Notes: generated by a model not told the origin, from the letters alone. DNA of 64,000 bases from Oasisia sp. SBJ-2009 (GCA_964017155.1 OZ024862.1:29185158-29249157), one strand, 5' to 3'; shown: positions 13,566 through 29,894, numbered from the stretch's first letter. Program-made: numbers and translations.

Positions 13566-13844
13566 AAACGTGTCAGTGACGTAGCTGAGCTCAAAGATGA
13601 CATTGTTAACACAGTATTAGGGATTCTCGGACTTGACTGTTCATTCAAGTATCACAATGCGTTTGCATGTTATAAACGATACACGGATATACAGAATCTC
13701 ATATTAATTTTGGAGGAACACGAGGTAACTGTTGAGATAAACGAAGTACCAGAAGCAATCCATAATCCTTACACATGCAGCACAAGCTCTTATAGACCAC
13801 AATCCATGTTTATCCGTATTACATTGATTGTACCATACGTGTGA
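13566..13844 (+). CDS. Unidentified reading frame in the foldback element (first part)
   Basis: About 92 open codons follow the left inverted repeat, with segments such as [20 protein letters not shown] and [20 protein letters not shown]. The frame extends upstream into the inverted repeat without an ATG, so the start is unknown. I recognise no family, and it could be a decayed exon of the parent transposase. The beginning shares sequence with the inner edge of the right inverted repeat. Confidence 0.25.
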   Translation, partial: KRVSDVAELKDDIVNTVLGILGLDCSFKYHNAFACYKRYTDIQNLILILEEHEVTVEINEVPEAIHNPYTCSTSSYRPQSMFIRITLIVPYV

Positions 13845-13990
13845 GTAATAGGGTTCGGTTAAAAAGAAAAAGTGAGGGATGAGTTCATACTTTGTAAGCA
13901 CGAAAGTGGTGTGAACTTTCTGGATGCAATGAGATGACGTATTTGCTAGTTGCGCAGACTTAAGTACGTCTGAAAGTGTATTTGCTGACA

Positions 13991-14284
<294 letters not shown>

Positions 14285-14291
14285 CGTGGAA

Positions 14292-14507
14292 GCTTTGTCT
14301 TATTTAGATCCATTGATCAAATATGGCTTGACAGTTACTGAAATTTAGAATTTCATGTCCAGTTTAGCAGATAATTATGATCCTGCGTTATACAACCGAT
14401 ATTTTAAGACACGTATATTGGATAACTATAATGACACAATTAAGTTATGTCGTAGTTATCGAATCAATGTGCCCATGACATGTGCTTTTCATCATATATT
14501 AGCGTAA
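14292..14507 (+). pseudogene. Unidentified reading frame in the foldback element (second part)
   Basis: After the microsatellite a frame reads [19 protein letters not shown], then one TAG (14346-14348), then an ATG at 14355 and 50 codons containing NYDPALYNRYFKTRILDNYN and a TAA at 14505-14507. The amino-acid composition on both sides of the stop is protein-like, suggesting one decayed exon. No family is recognised. Confidence 0.3.
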
Positions 14508-17500
14508 AAAGTACTGCAGCAAAGATGAAGCAAATTAATGTTGTTAAGTCGTGTGCGGAGATTATAAGACGTTGACAGGCGTCTTTTTTGTACCCTTAAA
14601 TATTTCTGTGTTCCTCCTAAATAGGCCGGAGATTGCGTATACCAGTATATCGTTTATAACATGCATGCGTATTGTGATACGTGAATGCAATCAGGTCCGA
14701 TAATCATAATCTATACTATTTTGTTAACAGTGTCATTTTTGAGCTCTGCTAGTCTCCCCACCATAAAGTGGCTCGACTGTCTTGCCCAATATGCAAATAA
14801 TACATCAAGTTAAAGAGAGTCAGGAGCAGACTTGAAAATCCGAAGATGAAGTATCTTAAGTTATTATGTATTTTGTCCATGGCTATGTTTATTTTCAATC
14901 ATCTAAATATGGCAAGACAAGAAACAAACAAGTTTGAAATAATAATAGCTAGGGTAATATACTTGTGTTTTGGTATATAATAGAAATGTCTTCAATCAAT
15001 GAGACAACTTTGGGGCAAACACCTCATTAATACTTCTCACTTGGGATAATCTTGACAGTGGGGATATATCTCGTAGGCAATTAACACCTGTTTTAAAACA
15101 TATCATTTGACTCCTCAGTAACTGATAATCTATATAGATCTATGGTAGTCCTGGAGTGACGCAGGCTTTAACATATAAACACTTTTTTCACATGCATCTT
15201 TCCATCTATAATATGTTCTGGTGATGACACTTTTCAAACATACATGAAATTCAAACTTATATTGGCATTTGGTTAAATACCGATGACACATCGATTAATG
15301 GTCTTGCCATAATATTTTATGATCTCATGCATACCGAGCGATAATAGGTAACATATCATATACGGCGTTGAATTCGTCTTAAACTTATAACTAATGTCAA
15401 CAGTGGGTCAAACAGGTCTTCACTGTACATCAGCTACACCCTTCGACGACACGAAGCACTTAAGATGTGGTGATATGTGGATCTAAATACCGTATTTCTT
15501 AAATACGGACATAATGGGCTTTGCCAGACGCCATCTTTAAAAATGGCGCGAATTGTTATGTTATTGAAGGTGACAAATAATATATTTGATATCGCTATCC
15601 ACCAAGCTATCCAACAACGTCAATAGAATTGCTCTAGGTGACGCAGTGTTTGAGACATGGGGACATTTGTATTGACGACCGCCATCTTTAAAAATGGCGG
15701 AAATAAATGCCGGAAGAGCCAAATAATTGCATATTTGAAATCGGGGACCCCTAAAATATACTCTCGCGTACCAAAATTATTGCTCTGCATGCCGTATTTA
15801 TTAAGATAGGGGGATATTGAATTTGGCAGCCATTTTGGAAAATGGCCGTCGCCACGTTATGCCCCAAAAGTCAAATTGCCACCAAACTTTTTCCTTTTAC
15901 TGATACCCTAATGATAACATTCAAACCAAAAAATCGCTTTTGGCAAGTGATTCTCACGGGATCCAGTTTTAGGTACACGAGGACCCTGACTATTCGGTCT
16001 TGGTTTCGACACCGGTTTTCATCGCGACACCGTCGACCAGTCACACAACGCGACGTATATCCGCGAGTGGATAGCAGCACTGGACCGCCAGTTCAGTCTC
16101 GTCATGGTTGTCGAATACTTCCACGAGTCCGTGGTCCTGCTGCGGCGTCTCATGTGCTGGTCGATGGAGGATATACTTTACGTCAAGCGAAACGCGAACG
16201 ACTACGAAGAGAAGGACAAGCACTTCGAACCAAGACTTGTCAAAAACTTCCGGCGCCATAACGTTGCCGATTACGTGCTATACAACCACTACAACAGGAC
16301 ACTTTGGCGCAAGATCGCAGAGGCTGGCGACGGATTTTGGCCGGAAGTGCGTCATTTCGACGGCGTGATCGATTCGATTGCGCGGTTCTGCCAAACCCCA
16401 ATCGCCAACGCCACGCTCCTCATCCCGAAGTCGCCATGGAACGATGCCGTCACGCTACATGGCTGGTACTGTGAAAAAATGAGTAAAAGAATCTACGTTG
16501 ACCTGACCGACATTTACGAGGCAATGCCAGGAGAAAAAATAAAGAATCCACCTTATGTGCCCGGATGTTGAAGATTCGCGTGAGTCACGTATACCTTTAC
16601 CGTAACCGTAACCTCAGACTTATTATGTCTGGCTTCCGGTGTACGGTTCCGCGGCTGCCCACAATTCCCTGCACGTGGACGGTTCTGGTTTATACACAAT
16701 TGGTAGCAAGTGTTCGATTTTCTTCCAAAAACGGCTTAGGGCCTAATTAATTTATTTTGTTGGGACCTATCCATGATAAAATCGCACCGTAAAGGTTTGA
16801 TGTAACCTTATTAGCTATGGTACATTCGCCGTGCTGTTGCTGACATCGCTTGCAGGAACCAGCCTCGCTTAACGATCAGCCACAAACACAATGCAATTGT
16901 TGCCACATGTTTTTTATTTACTATACGCGTGAAGAAGCATATATTAATAACACAAATACAGAGGAAGATGCATGCATCTAAATACGACTGGGCTATGATG
17001 CATCAGCATAATACAATTATTATTGTTATTAAAATATAGAACATTTAAAAAACCGAAGGTGTCACCCTATGATAGCGACTATTATTTTATTACGTATAAT
17101 ACTACATCAAATATTGAATAAATCTCTCTAAAATTAACAAATATTGCGTCACATAGTTACAATTACATGTTTATTTATATATACGTTTTACCTGTATTAT
17201 TATTGTGTATTGTACAATATTTGAAAAATAAATACATCCATCCATCCATATATCCACACCACCACACACTTTCTCACTTCAAACAAACACTTTCAAATAA
17301 ACATAATTGATTAGATCGACGCCTTACACAAAGGACGATTTTACTTTTCACCATGAAATTATGGTGGCTCATATGACAGCGACAACAATAATTACTATAA
17401 GTACACAGCTTTGTATGTATTGTTGGTCTGTAGATATATAAACACGAACAATATATGTGTGTATGTATGCTTATATAAATGTACTACAAAAAGGCTTTAT

Positions 17501-17999
17501 ATGATAATTAAAAAGGAGCTAGTCGTCTATATTAACTATGAAGGATATTATTTCATGTAGGCCGGAGAAGATCCCGCAGGTAAGAAAAATTGCATTCTTA
17601 ATATCAACTAACAGTAATCTCAGTAAGAAGACGGTGGGCGATAACAGACCGTACTAAGTGTCCAAGGCTATGATCGAATGTGATCAGCTTCCGGAGTTGA
17701 GAATGGCAAGTAGTTGTAGTTAGTCGGACTTACAATGGGGATATTCTATCTTCTTGCTGATGTTTCGAATATTGTAAACTGCTTTATTTACTCCATGTTA
17801 CGTTGCCTAGTTATATGGTTTATTTAGGCCCTCACCCGTGCTCGGTAAATTGCAAATCTTTGCAAACAAACGTAATGAAACAAACAGGGACATATGACAA
17901 GGAAGAGTTTTTAAGACTTATAATGAACTATATACATTTCAAGCGTTCTAGGAAGTACATAGCATATTATACAATAAATTATAACTATGTTATTGTGTA

Positions 18000-19986
<1,987 letters not shown>

Positions 19987-20471
19987 TCACGATTTGGATC
20001 GGTTAAGAAATCGCAATCCGGAAATGTGTTGTGTCTGTTACGTTACAACTAGCCCCGATCTCCCAGCGTTGTGCTCCGTGCTCAGAATGTTGTGCTCAAG
20101 CCTCGCTCTCACATCATGCTCATACTCACGAAGGTCACACAACTTTGTTAGCACGAAATCATTCTCAGATTTGAACATGGAACGCCCTAATCCTGAGACC
20201 AGTACGCGCAAGAGCTTGCTCAACGACGTAGAAATTGGTATATTTTCGATGTAAAAATATTACTTTTGTGACATAAGGCATATCTTTTTAGTTTTAAATG
20301 AATATATGTTTTCTTGTAATACTATTAAGACTGTATACTTACGAATGTTTAAAAAAATTATTAATAACAAACGGCTAAAGTGATTGGGGAAATACGAAAA
20401 TTATACCCAATATAGTTGTTCACACTCTGCTGCCGCAAACGATACCGTTTTTGCATTATGATTAATGCTCA

Positions 20472-21820
20472 CCTGCCTGTACTGATATGTCCATTGTTTT
20501 CCTCAGTGTGACCAGCGCAATTAATTGCAACACCTTCATCAGGCGTACGTGGCCGGGACACGGTTGTGCAACAGGATGATTGATGTCACAAAAAGTGACT
20601 GCTGCGTTGGGGAGTTAATTGTGATCAACACCATCAGGGCTTAATTATTGGACTGGATGCAACACAGTCAGTGCTTTTTTTGCAAGCCACGAAAGATCAA
20701 CGTTCTGTAAATTGTGCTAGAAAATCGATCATTGCGTAAAGCATTCACCACTGGCGGGACATCGAGGACAATGTCAAGGAATTTTAAGTGACAAACCGAC
20801 AGAATCCGTCAACAAGTACGGTTTAAACCAGGTCTGCAAATATCTTATGTCAATCTTGTCAAACGTACCTTCAACCTAATTATAAACCTAATCCTAACGT
20901 AAAACCAAATGATTACCCTAAACGTGAATCTGTTCCCACATAAGAACAATAACGACAGGGCATTTGTATGTGGAGGGGCAGAAAACCATCACCTGGTAGC
21001 AATGTTCATATTTCTTTAGAATACAAGGCAGACTATTTCCTTACACATCTAACTTTAATTTTCAGACTTTCGCATCGGTGCTGGAATATTTTACAACTGG
21101 AGTATTACATGATTCAGCACAATAGTATTTGGCGTGCATTTAGTGTAAAGCCCTATAACAGAATGCTAAGTAGGTGTGCCACTAACCGATATGATCGTTT
21201 CGCAAGACATCTGCAGTCTTTTGCTTCTTTTGTTTTTCACGAAACACTTTAATAAGTTAACATTAAGTACGTTTGTTGAATCCGGACACACCTCGATTTT
21301 GCGGTTATGACATGTCTAAATATTTGCGCAAATCTGACATCACAGACTCGGTGGGTTAGTGCAACGTTATCTGCACAGGAATGTCTGCGTCACCACGTCA
21401 ACGTCGGGGCCGGTGATGTTGTTGGCGGCGTCTCGAGTCAAAAGCCAAGGCGTGAGAAAAAGAAAATAAAGGTGCTTGTTCTGTGGCCTGATAAGTTGCC
21501 GTTATTAAGAAAAACTACTGCTTGACTGCTATCAAATAACGGTTTTCCCAATAACATTAACTAAATGGCTGGGCGTTAATACCACTAAGCTAAAAAAAAA
21601 AGCTTACAAAAAGTCTTCGCGCTGTAATTGCACCATAACTCCGACATCCCCATTGGTCCCTGTAGGGGCCTATAGCACACCTGCAGTGAAAAGTATCGAA
21701 CTGTCGTAAAGTTTAGTGTAATTATTATACCATTTGATTTTATCCGATATGGCTATGCAAACTTTTATGTATAAAGAAAATAACAGGTGAATTAATTTCT
21801 GAAGAATTGTGCGTATTTGG
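20472..21820. repeat. Palindrome spacer (Y2 copy of the repeat at 8036)
   Basis: This is the reverse complement of the 8036-8990 repeat with an extra block of roughly 560 bp around 20790-21350. Its two sides (20344-20471 and 21821-21950) are inverted copies of each other, so the repeat itself sits at the turning point of the palindrome. The coding-like frame seen at 8641-9021 is broken here by a stop and a frameshift. A 61-codon frame just outside it (20038-20223 minus, 22069-22254 plus) is duplicated in both arms. It lacks an ATG at its start and is not recognised. Confidence 0.65.
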
Positions 21821-23721
21821 TGAGCATAAATCATAATGCAAAAACGGTATCGTTTGCGGCAGCAGAGTGTGAACAACTATATTGGGTATAATTTTCGTAT
21901 TTCCCCAATCATTTTAGCCGTTTGTTATTAATAATTTTTTTAAACATTCGTAAGTATACAGTCTTAATAGTATTACAAGAAAACATATATTCATTTAAAA
22001 CTAAAAAGATATGCCTTATGTCACAAAAGTAATATTTTTACATCGAAAATATACCAATTTCTACGTCGTTGAGCAAGCTCTTGCGCGTACTGGTCTCAGG
22101 ATTAGGGCGTTCCATGTTCAAATCTGAGAATGATTTCGTGCTAACAAAGTTGTGTGACCTTCGTGAGTATGAGCATGATGTGAGAGCGAGGCTTGAGCAC
22201 AACATTCTGAGCATGGAGCACAACGCTGGGAGATCGGGGCTAGTTGTAACGTAACAGACACAACACATTTCAGGATTGCGATTTCTTAACCGATCCAAAT
22301 CGTGATACACAATAACATAGTTATAATTTATTGTATAATATGCTATGTACTTCCTAGAACGCTTGAAATGTATATAGTTCATTATAAGTCTTAAAAACTC
22401 TTCCTTGTCATATGTCCCTGTTTGTTTCATTGCGTTTGTTTGCAAAGATTTGCAATTTACCGAGCACGGGTGAGGGCCTAAATAAACCATATAACTAGGC
22501 AACGTAACATGGAATAAATAAAGCAGTTTACAATATTCGAAACATCAGCAAGAAGATAGAATATCCCCATTGTAAGTCCGACTAACTACAACTACTTGCC
22601 ATTCTCAACTCCGGAAGCTGATCACATTCGATCATAGCCTTGGACACTTAGTACGGTCTGTTATCGCCCACCGTCTTCTTACTGAGATTACTGTTAGTTG
22701 ATATTAAGAATGCAATTTTTCTTACCTGCGGGATCTTCTCCGGCCTACATGAAATAATATCCTGCATAGTTAATATAGACGACTAGCTCCCTTTTAATTA
22801 TCATATAAAGCCTTTTTGTAGTACATTTATATAAGCATACATACACACATATATTGTTCGTGTTTATATATCTACAGACCAACAATACATACAAAGCTGT
22901 GTACTTATAGTAATTATTGTTGTCGCTGTCATATGAGCCACCATAATTTCATGGTGAAAAGTAAAATCGTCCTTTGTATAAGGCGTCGATCTAATCAATT
23001 ATGTTTATTTGAAAGTGTTTGTTTGAAGTGAGAAAGTGTGTGGTGGTGTGGATATATGGATGGATGGATGTATTTATTTTTCAAATATTGTACAATACAC
23101 AATAATAATACAGGTAAAACGTATATATAAATAAACATGTAATTGTAACTATGTGACGCAATATTTGTTAATTTTAGAGAGATTTATTCAATATTTGATG
23201 TAGTATTATACGTAATAAAATAATAGTCGCTATCATAGGGTGACACCTTCGGTTTTTTAAATGTTCTATATTTTAATAACAATAATAATTGTATTATGCT
23301 GATGCATCATAGCCCAATCGTATTTAGATGCATGCATCTTCCTCTGTATTTGTGTTATTAATATATGCTTCTTCACGAGTATAGTAAATAAAAAACATGT
23401 GGCAACAATTGCATTGTGTTTGTGGCTGATCGTTAAGCGAGGCTGGTTCCTGCAAGCGATGTCAGCAACAGCACGGCGAATGTACCATAGCAAATAAGGT
23501 TACATCAAACCTTTACGGTGCGATTTTATCATGGATAGGTCCCAACAAAATAAATTAATTAGGCCCTAAGCCGTTTTTGGAAGAAAATCGAACACTTGCT
23601 ACCAATTGTGTATAAACCAGAACCGTCCACGTGCAGGGAATTGTGGGCAGCCGCGGAACCGTACACCGGAAGCCAGCGAGAATAAGTCTGAGGTTAAGGT
23701 ATACGTGACTCACGCGAAGCT

Positions 23722-25059
23722 TCAACATCCGGGCACATAAAGTGGATTCTTTATTTTTTCTCCTGGCATTGCCTCGTATATGTCGGTCAGGTCATCGTAG
23801 ATTCTTTTACTCATTTTTTCACAGTACCAGCCATGTAGCGTGACTGCATCGTTCCATGGCGACTTTGGGATGAGGAGCGTGGCGTTGGCGATTGGGGTTT
23901 GGCAGAACCGCGCAATCGAATCGATCACGGCGTCGAAATGACGCACTTCCGGCCAAAAACCGTCGCCAGCCGCTACTATCTTGCGCCAAAGTGTCCTGTT
24001 GTAGTAGTTGTATAGCACGTAATCGGCAACGTTATGGCGCCGGAAGTTTTCGACAAGTCTTGGTTCGATGTGCTTGTCCTTTTCTTCGTACTCGTTCGCG
24101 TTTCGCTTGACGTAAAGTATATCCTCCATCGACCAGCACATGAGACGCCGAAGCAGGACCAGGGACTCGTGGAAGTATTCGACAACCATGACGAGACTGA
24201 ACTGGCGGTCTAGTGCTGCTATCCACTCGCGGATATACGTCGCGTTGTGCGACTGGTCGACGGAGTCGCGATGAAAACCGGTGTCGAAACCAAGACCGAA
24301 GGCCATCCCGTTGTACGTGAAACTATAGCCGATTGGTATACAGGACGTCCGGTGTTTGTAGTTGGACGGCGACCTCAGCGCGCCCTCTATCCGCGGGATG
24401 TCTTCCAGATAGCTTTCTATCTGGTTCGGACCACTGAGGATCTCCGCTCGCGCTTGGAGGTTGAAGAAGCGGAAGGCGGACTTCATCCGGGCGAACGGCT
24501 CCCGAACGCTGGTGAAGTAGACGGAGTCGGCAGGCATGATGCGCGACATCACGGACGGCGTGTAGATGACGTGTTGACACAGGATGTTGAACTGTTTCGT
24601 CTTGAGCGGCCGGAAGAAGTGGTTCTCCATGCGGTAGGGGAAGCCGAGAGTCATGCGCCCGGGGACGGGCAGCACGAAGGTGAGGTTGCGTTTGAGGCCG
24701 AACCTATGCAGCACATTGACCATCGTATCGCTGGCGCACTTGTGTAGTTTCAGATACACCATGTTGATCGTCGGGTGTGTGCACGCGGGTAACGCCACAA
24801 CCGGCTTGCCGTCATCGACGATCAAGTCGGGTGTTGCACCGATCGGTGGCTCGTCCACATTGCCTGCGCTGGCGACTTCCTTCAGTAACGCGCCAACATC
24901 GTCTACGACGTTTGGGCGCTGGGAGAGAGATCCGTTTTTACCACATTGACACGTTGTGGTGGCATCATTCAGTCCTGGTAGCCGCCAGTTGTACACCACT
25001 AGGAATATGAACACGAGTGTGACGTACAGAACCCCCGTCTTCAGGTGTACCCTAGGCAT
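23722..25059 (-). CDS. Galactose-3-O-sulfotransferase-like protein, intact copy
   Basis: A single-exon gene of 445 codons, close to the 420-490 residues usual for the Gal3ST family. These are Golgi type II membrane enzymes that transfer sulfate from PAPS to the 3-OH of galactose on glycolipids or glycoproteins. Visible features are a short basic tail, a signal anchor at residues 10-24, a stem region, the 5'-phosphosulfate loop KLHKCASDTMVN at about 104-115, and the 3'-phosphate loop SVREPFARMKS at 184-194. The family-typical MVVEYFHESLVLLRRLMCW segment follows in the C-terminal half. Likely N-glycosylation sites are N42GS, N125LT and N272AT. The ATG at 25059 is the only early start preceding the anchor. 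The family is clear; the exact acceptor glycan and the Gal3ST subtype are not. The paralog at 11562-16571 is disrupted. Confidence 0.9.
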   Translation of the reverse strand: MPRVHLKTGVLYVTLVFIFLVVYNWRLPGLNDATTTCQCGKNGSLSQRPNVVDDVGALLKEVASAGNVDEPPIGATPDLIVDDGKPVVALPACTHPTINMVYLKLHKCASDTMVNVLHRFGLKRNLTFVLPVPGRMTLGFPYRMENHFFRPLKTKQFNILCQHVIYTPSVMSRIMPADSVYFTSVREPFARMKSAFRFFNLQARAEILSGPNQIESYLEDIPRIEGALRSPSNYKHRTSCIPIGYSFTYNGMAFGLGFDTGFHRDSVDQSHNATYIREWIAALDRQFSLVMVVEYFHESLVLLRRLMCWSMEDILYVKRNANEYEEKDKHIEPRLVENFRRHNVADYVLYNYYNRTLWRKIVAAGDGFWPEVRHFDAVIDSIARFCQTPIANATLLIPKSPWNDAVTLHGWYCEKMSKRIYDDLTDIYEAMPGEKIKNPLYVPGC

Positions 25060-25268
25060 GACAGTCCACTGGTCTCCACTGTCTCGCTGTAGATAGGTCT
25101 ACCCGTCGCTAACACGCCAGGCCGATCAGTTGACAGCTTTTATGCACGGCTAGGCGCCGTTAATATGTTTCGCGAGGTGTGACCAATAGTGAGAGATGAA
25201 TGTATATTTGTGATGTGATTCATGTACATATATCGTCCTCAATTATGAGCATCGGGCATGGTGGTGTG

Positions 25269-25269
25269 C

Positions 25270-25335
<66 letters not shown>
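25269..25335. repeat. (TA)n tract, right-arm empty site
   Basis: A continuous TA run whose flanks match those of the interrupted tract at 9717-9760 and 10588-10806 in the left arm. Confidence 0.9.
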
Positions 25336-25338
<3 letters not shown>

Positions 25339-25838
25339 TATAGCACCCATATATGTAATATGTAGTCATTGTGTACGGTATGATAAAATTGCCGGAGCTT
25401 CGCATTATATGTACGTAACAGTATTTTTTTATTTAGGCCTAATACTTCCCTTATTACATTATACTTTTCTCTTGTATGTTTTATTAATTGTAACAATTTA
25501 ATCAAAAGACGATACATCGGCACAGTGTTTATAACGACTTATATTGGGTTGCCACTGGTTACAGTCTTAATAGGCTCTGTTATCAACCTGAAATTGTACA
25601 CAATTTTTTTATAGAGTGTCAAATTTGTTCAAAATCCATATATACAAATGTAGGCGTTTGTCAAACAGTGCCTCAACATCGCATCAGAGGCCGGCTCGGT
25701 TTATCGTCTGGCAAAGTGACATACAAATTAACTGTAGTAAATGGAAATTATACTTTTGTTAGGTGTTTATGTGTCTTCAAGCCTTGCTGATCCCATGACT
25801 ATGAAGATCTCTGTTTTGAGCAATTTACTCCTTTAATG

Positions 25839-26645
25839 GGAACAGAAATGATGTACTCTATATACCACGAACTGGCACTTACTTGACATTTGAGTAAATC
25901 AATATAAAATTGCAAATGAAAGGTACATAACAAGATATATGAATTCGAAAATGTTGTCCCCAAAGATCTGAGGATAAGTTATTATTGATAACTGTTATAA
26001 AACCATTGAACACCCAAACTAACTCGTTCATGACAGGGTATTAATATATACTCAGCTGTATTATTATACAGCTGTACTATTGATATTGTCTAACGTAACT
26101 TCGTCTACTATGTTGTTCTGACCTGAAGCCTCTATTCAGCACATCAAATATTAATTTCGTTCACGCGCCACTGATTATCCCGGCAAATCAGACTACACCA
26201 CGCAAACAATGAGAAATATCATACTGAATGGTGATACCCAACACGGATACAGCTATTTGGTATAATATTATGATTAATGTAGACATCGTGGTGTCTTCGT
26301 CGACCCGAATGGTCAGGCTGGAAATATGACACCATCAGCGCGACCACAGTTGCCACAGTAATAATAAGTAGTAGGACGACATTGTCAATGGCCGCCTACA
26401 GTATAATGTGATCTATGTCCTAAAGACACTCATCGTAATGAAACTAAATACGTTACATATGACCATAATTGCAAGACGTTACGGCCAATCAATACAATAT
26501 TACAAACAAACCACCAAATGTGCAATTATACGTCAAATCACATATTTTCTAAATGCGTCTGGTTTTTTGGGTAGTCCCTTATTGGCAGATTAAATTATAA
26601 TTTTATACATTCACTTATAACTTTTTATGGTGATACCACATACAT

Positions 26646-26701
<56 letters not shown>

Positions 26702-26755
26702 CATACATACATACATACATACATACATACATACATACATACATACATACATACA

Positions 26756-26788
<33 letters not shown>

Positions 26789-27664
26789 TTTACCAGCGGA
26801 AACACAGGTATTTATATAACATTTTAATGAGTGTCACTATCACTGACGTCTTTTGTGTTGACAGAAACCAGTAAATGAAACTAAATCCATACACAAATGA
26901 TCTAGTTATGGCTGATACAAAACAAGAACTACTTTCCGCGTGTGTTCCGTTTTCGTATAGACGTCCGTGATATTAGTATGTTTTTATATATAATTATACG
27001 AGTTATGGTGTATTGGGAGAAATGATTAATAATTATAGCATATATCATAATTCCATATGAAAATGTTCAAATTATACAAATGTGCGGTTTTATTTGAATT
27101 TTCCAGTTGGAAATAATATATTATTACGATGTGCGTGTGTTAAATACATTAAATGAGGATGGTCTAGTTAAATATGGCTCCCTGCTTCAGAGGCCTATGT
27201 ATAGTTTTTGGTTTTTCCTTGCCAATGCCGTATCACGTACCCTTCCTGATATGAATGGCTAAGAGTTTCCTAAACACTAAGGTGATACGAATTGATCCAG
27301 CGATTGGGAATAGCTACAGACATGTGCTATACCATTTTGGAAAGCCCAGAGCAAGCCTAGAATACTCAAAACCGTCGATTTTTGATTTTCGTCCCTCAAC
27401 TCGAGTTTTCGATGTTTCAAACTTTCGAAGTTCATCCGCCTCCGCGTGGCGCAGAGCGGTAATAGTTGTCAATGGTTACGACGCCGCAACTAGCCAGGAG
27501 GTGAGCACATGTTTGTTCGCATAGCATCATTTCGGGCCTACGAAATTATGCGATTGCAATGACAAATTAGATCAAACAAGTGCCTGTCACTGACATTATT
27601 TCAGGTCATACAGCAACTATTGCATGTACAGATGTTGGCTTCGTGGGTAAAGGAATAAAACTAG
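25839..27664. other. Gene-poor spacer with a (TA)n(CATA)n tract
   Basis: A TA run (26651-26695) continues into about 22 CATA tetranucleotides (26697-26784). A frame at 27255-27524 starts with ATG and runs into a donor-like GAG/GTGAGC at about 27501, but its protein is not recognisable. Nothing else is supported. Confidence 0.6.
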
Positions 27665-27848
27665 TGGGTAAATGCTTCAAGGGTGAAGCAGGACTGGGGT
27701 AATATGAATGGGAGTGGGACTACTACAGGGTAAATTCTTCGCAGCTAAAACACGTATGAGACACGAGTTAAAGTAAGGAGACAAGACCTCCCCCCGCCCC
27801 ACCACTCTTTTTAGACACGTAAGGAGACAATTTTCTGTTGTACATCTC

Positions 27849-28676
27849 CAGAGCTGCCAAGTTGAATTGAGTGTGATGAGGGAGATCTCCGTCCTACAGT
27901 ATGCCAAAAGAGGGAGAAATATATGCAAGACGCGAAGCGCCTTGCCCGAGGTTGCGAAGCAACCGATAATGCTAGGGGTGACCGGGGGCATGCACCCCCG
28001 GAACAAATTTGTAATTGAGAATGCCAAATACGTTATTTCCTGCCTTTTTTGCTTATATTTAGCACCTATGACTCTTCGAAAGTGAACTATATTTTAAATA
28101 ACAATATTTTATATTTTAAACTTTCATGTGTGGATATATAATTAATGTATATTTTTTATTGGGGTTTATAGACTTTCATTTCTAGATGTGCTCTTCTGGC
28201 GTCTTCATTTCCATCATGTGTTCTGCAGCTCTTGCTACTGCAAGGTCAGCATTCGCCTTGAAATCATATTCCTCTTTTTCAAACACTTTTCAGACTTTTC
28301 ACTCATTGTACCTCCAGCACTTTTCTCGTCTGAAAAATGCCGCAAAACTTATTCCTACCTAATAGCAAACAAACGTTTCCATTGGCCATTGGATATAGTC
28401 ACTTCCTGTTAGCTGACTAATCAGAAAAGTTCCAATATATGCGTCTTGTATAGGCTCAGCTCGGCTGCTTTCGGCACTTTCCGTGTACCGTAGATGACTC
28501 ACAGTTGGCAAAACGGTGCGCCGGCCAAAAAAAATCGAGAAATACGCATAAAAAAGAAAGACAAAACGATTCTTTTGCGGGAGATTGCAAATCGAAAGCG
28601 GGAGATCGGGAGATTGGGTTTATTTTGCTATATTTCCGGGAGATCTCCCGATAAATCGGGAGACTTGGCAGCTCTG
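27849..28676. mobile_element. hAT-like non-autonomous element nested in W
   Basis: 13-bp inverted tips CAGAGCTGCCAAG and CTTGGCAGCTCTG are bounded by the direct repeat CATCTC (27843-27848 and 28677-28682). CAG-GCTGCC tips are typical of hAT elements; the 6-bp duplication is shorter than the usual 8 bp. The interior has repeated GGGAGAT motifs near 28580-28660 but no identifiable transposase. Confidence 0.75.
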
Positions 28677-29057
28677 CATCTCAATCTCCTCATTATTCGC
28701 CGTGTGTGTATCTCTTCCGTTTTGCCGCGGAGTCGAAAAGTGGATTGCTCTACGTTAGAGCATCACCATCATTTCGTTTCAGGGCGGGGCGAGTTCGCAT
28801 AATTTTGATTTGGGGTGGAAAATAGGCAAACATGCGGCCAAATCGGGGGGTGGGGTGGGGATGGGCATTCAACCACTGGTGACGGCCTGGGCTCAAATTC
28901 TGATTGGTGGTAGGACGAACACGGAGCCAAGCCTGCCAGCCGGAAATATGAATGAACGGGGAAGGGAGAGGACGGCGGCGGGACTGGCGACGGTCGGAAG
29001 GAGGTGGGCGGGGGTAGGGGGCGGGGGCTTGTCTCCTTACTTTAGCTCGTGTCTTAA

Positions 29058-29894
29058 AGGACATAAAAGGCTACGGCTTCGTGTCATACACCTAATAGAG
29101 TTTATACAAAGTAACAATTTCCACATATACTCAATTTTTTTACGCCAGCGGTTTACTCAGAATGTAACTTTAAAGTCTAAAATTCTAACGAAATCCACGA
29201 TGGTCTGGACGCCGCCATAGGTGAAGCGTTAATTTGGCTTGGCCATTCAGCGCGCGGCATTCTATATCTCGGTCAGCTTCCGGCGACGCTTTTAAGGGTC
29301 AACAACTTCGAGTCTTCGACAGTTCGTTCAGTTGGCGTGACATCTAGCAGCTGCTTATAGACGTATATCTAAATCTGTGGTTAAATATATGGTAAACTTT
29401 AGAAGTTTAGTAATTATGCCTTCGTGCTCGGCATACGGTTGCAATAATAGTTGAAAAAACCGGTAGTATTGAAGCAATGGATTCACGTTGGTGATTTGCG
29501 GGCGTACTGTTTGGCCCTTTGCTCGGTCCATTTTGAGGAGAAATGCTTTGATGTAGACATGTATCATCAGTTGATGGAATGATTTCAGCGATAACAATAA
29601 TAGACAACTTTATATTTACCGTCATCAGCATGTTACGCGCGTTGCCGAGTTGCAGCCATTTCATGACAACAGCCAAACCCTATGCAGGGAATCTACGTGG
29701 AGAGCGCCTCGATCATCGTCGTGACGTCATTCTTCGTCTAAGATGGGGTAGCGCACAGAATTTGGATGGCTGGGTGTTAAAAAATATTTTTCTGGTAAAC
29801 CGCTGGCGTTAAAAAAGTGAGTATATGTGGAAATTGTTACTTTATATTAACTCTATTAGGTGTATGCCACGTAAAAGTTAACTTTGTTTGTCCT
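29058..29894 (+). mobile_element. TTAA-flanked THAP-encoding element, copy C, nested in W
   Basis: This is a full-length 837 bp relative of the element at 4452-5281. It has TTAA at 29054-29057 and 29895-29898 and the same AGGACA/TGTCCT tips. The THAP start is at 29416 and carries the same stop after MPSCSAYGCNN as the other copies. The shared stop implies the family spread as a non-autonomous form. Confidence 0.82.

Noticed and set aside
22038..22502. 154-codon minus-strand frame in the right arm
   Set aside because: It begins at a non-ATG codon and exists only because the right arm lacks the 18000-19986 segment. The two halves are separated in the left arm and no family is recognised.
24247..24747. 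166-codon plus-strand frame opposite the intact sulfotransferase (and the matching frames at 11874-12269 and 11837-12298)
   Set aside because: Antisense or shifted shadows of the GC-rich sulfotransferase coding sequence. They have no independent family resemblance.
27255..27524. 89-codon ATG frame with a donor-like GTGAGC near its end
   Set aside because: No recognisable protein content and no partner exon found nearby. It may be chance.
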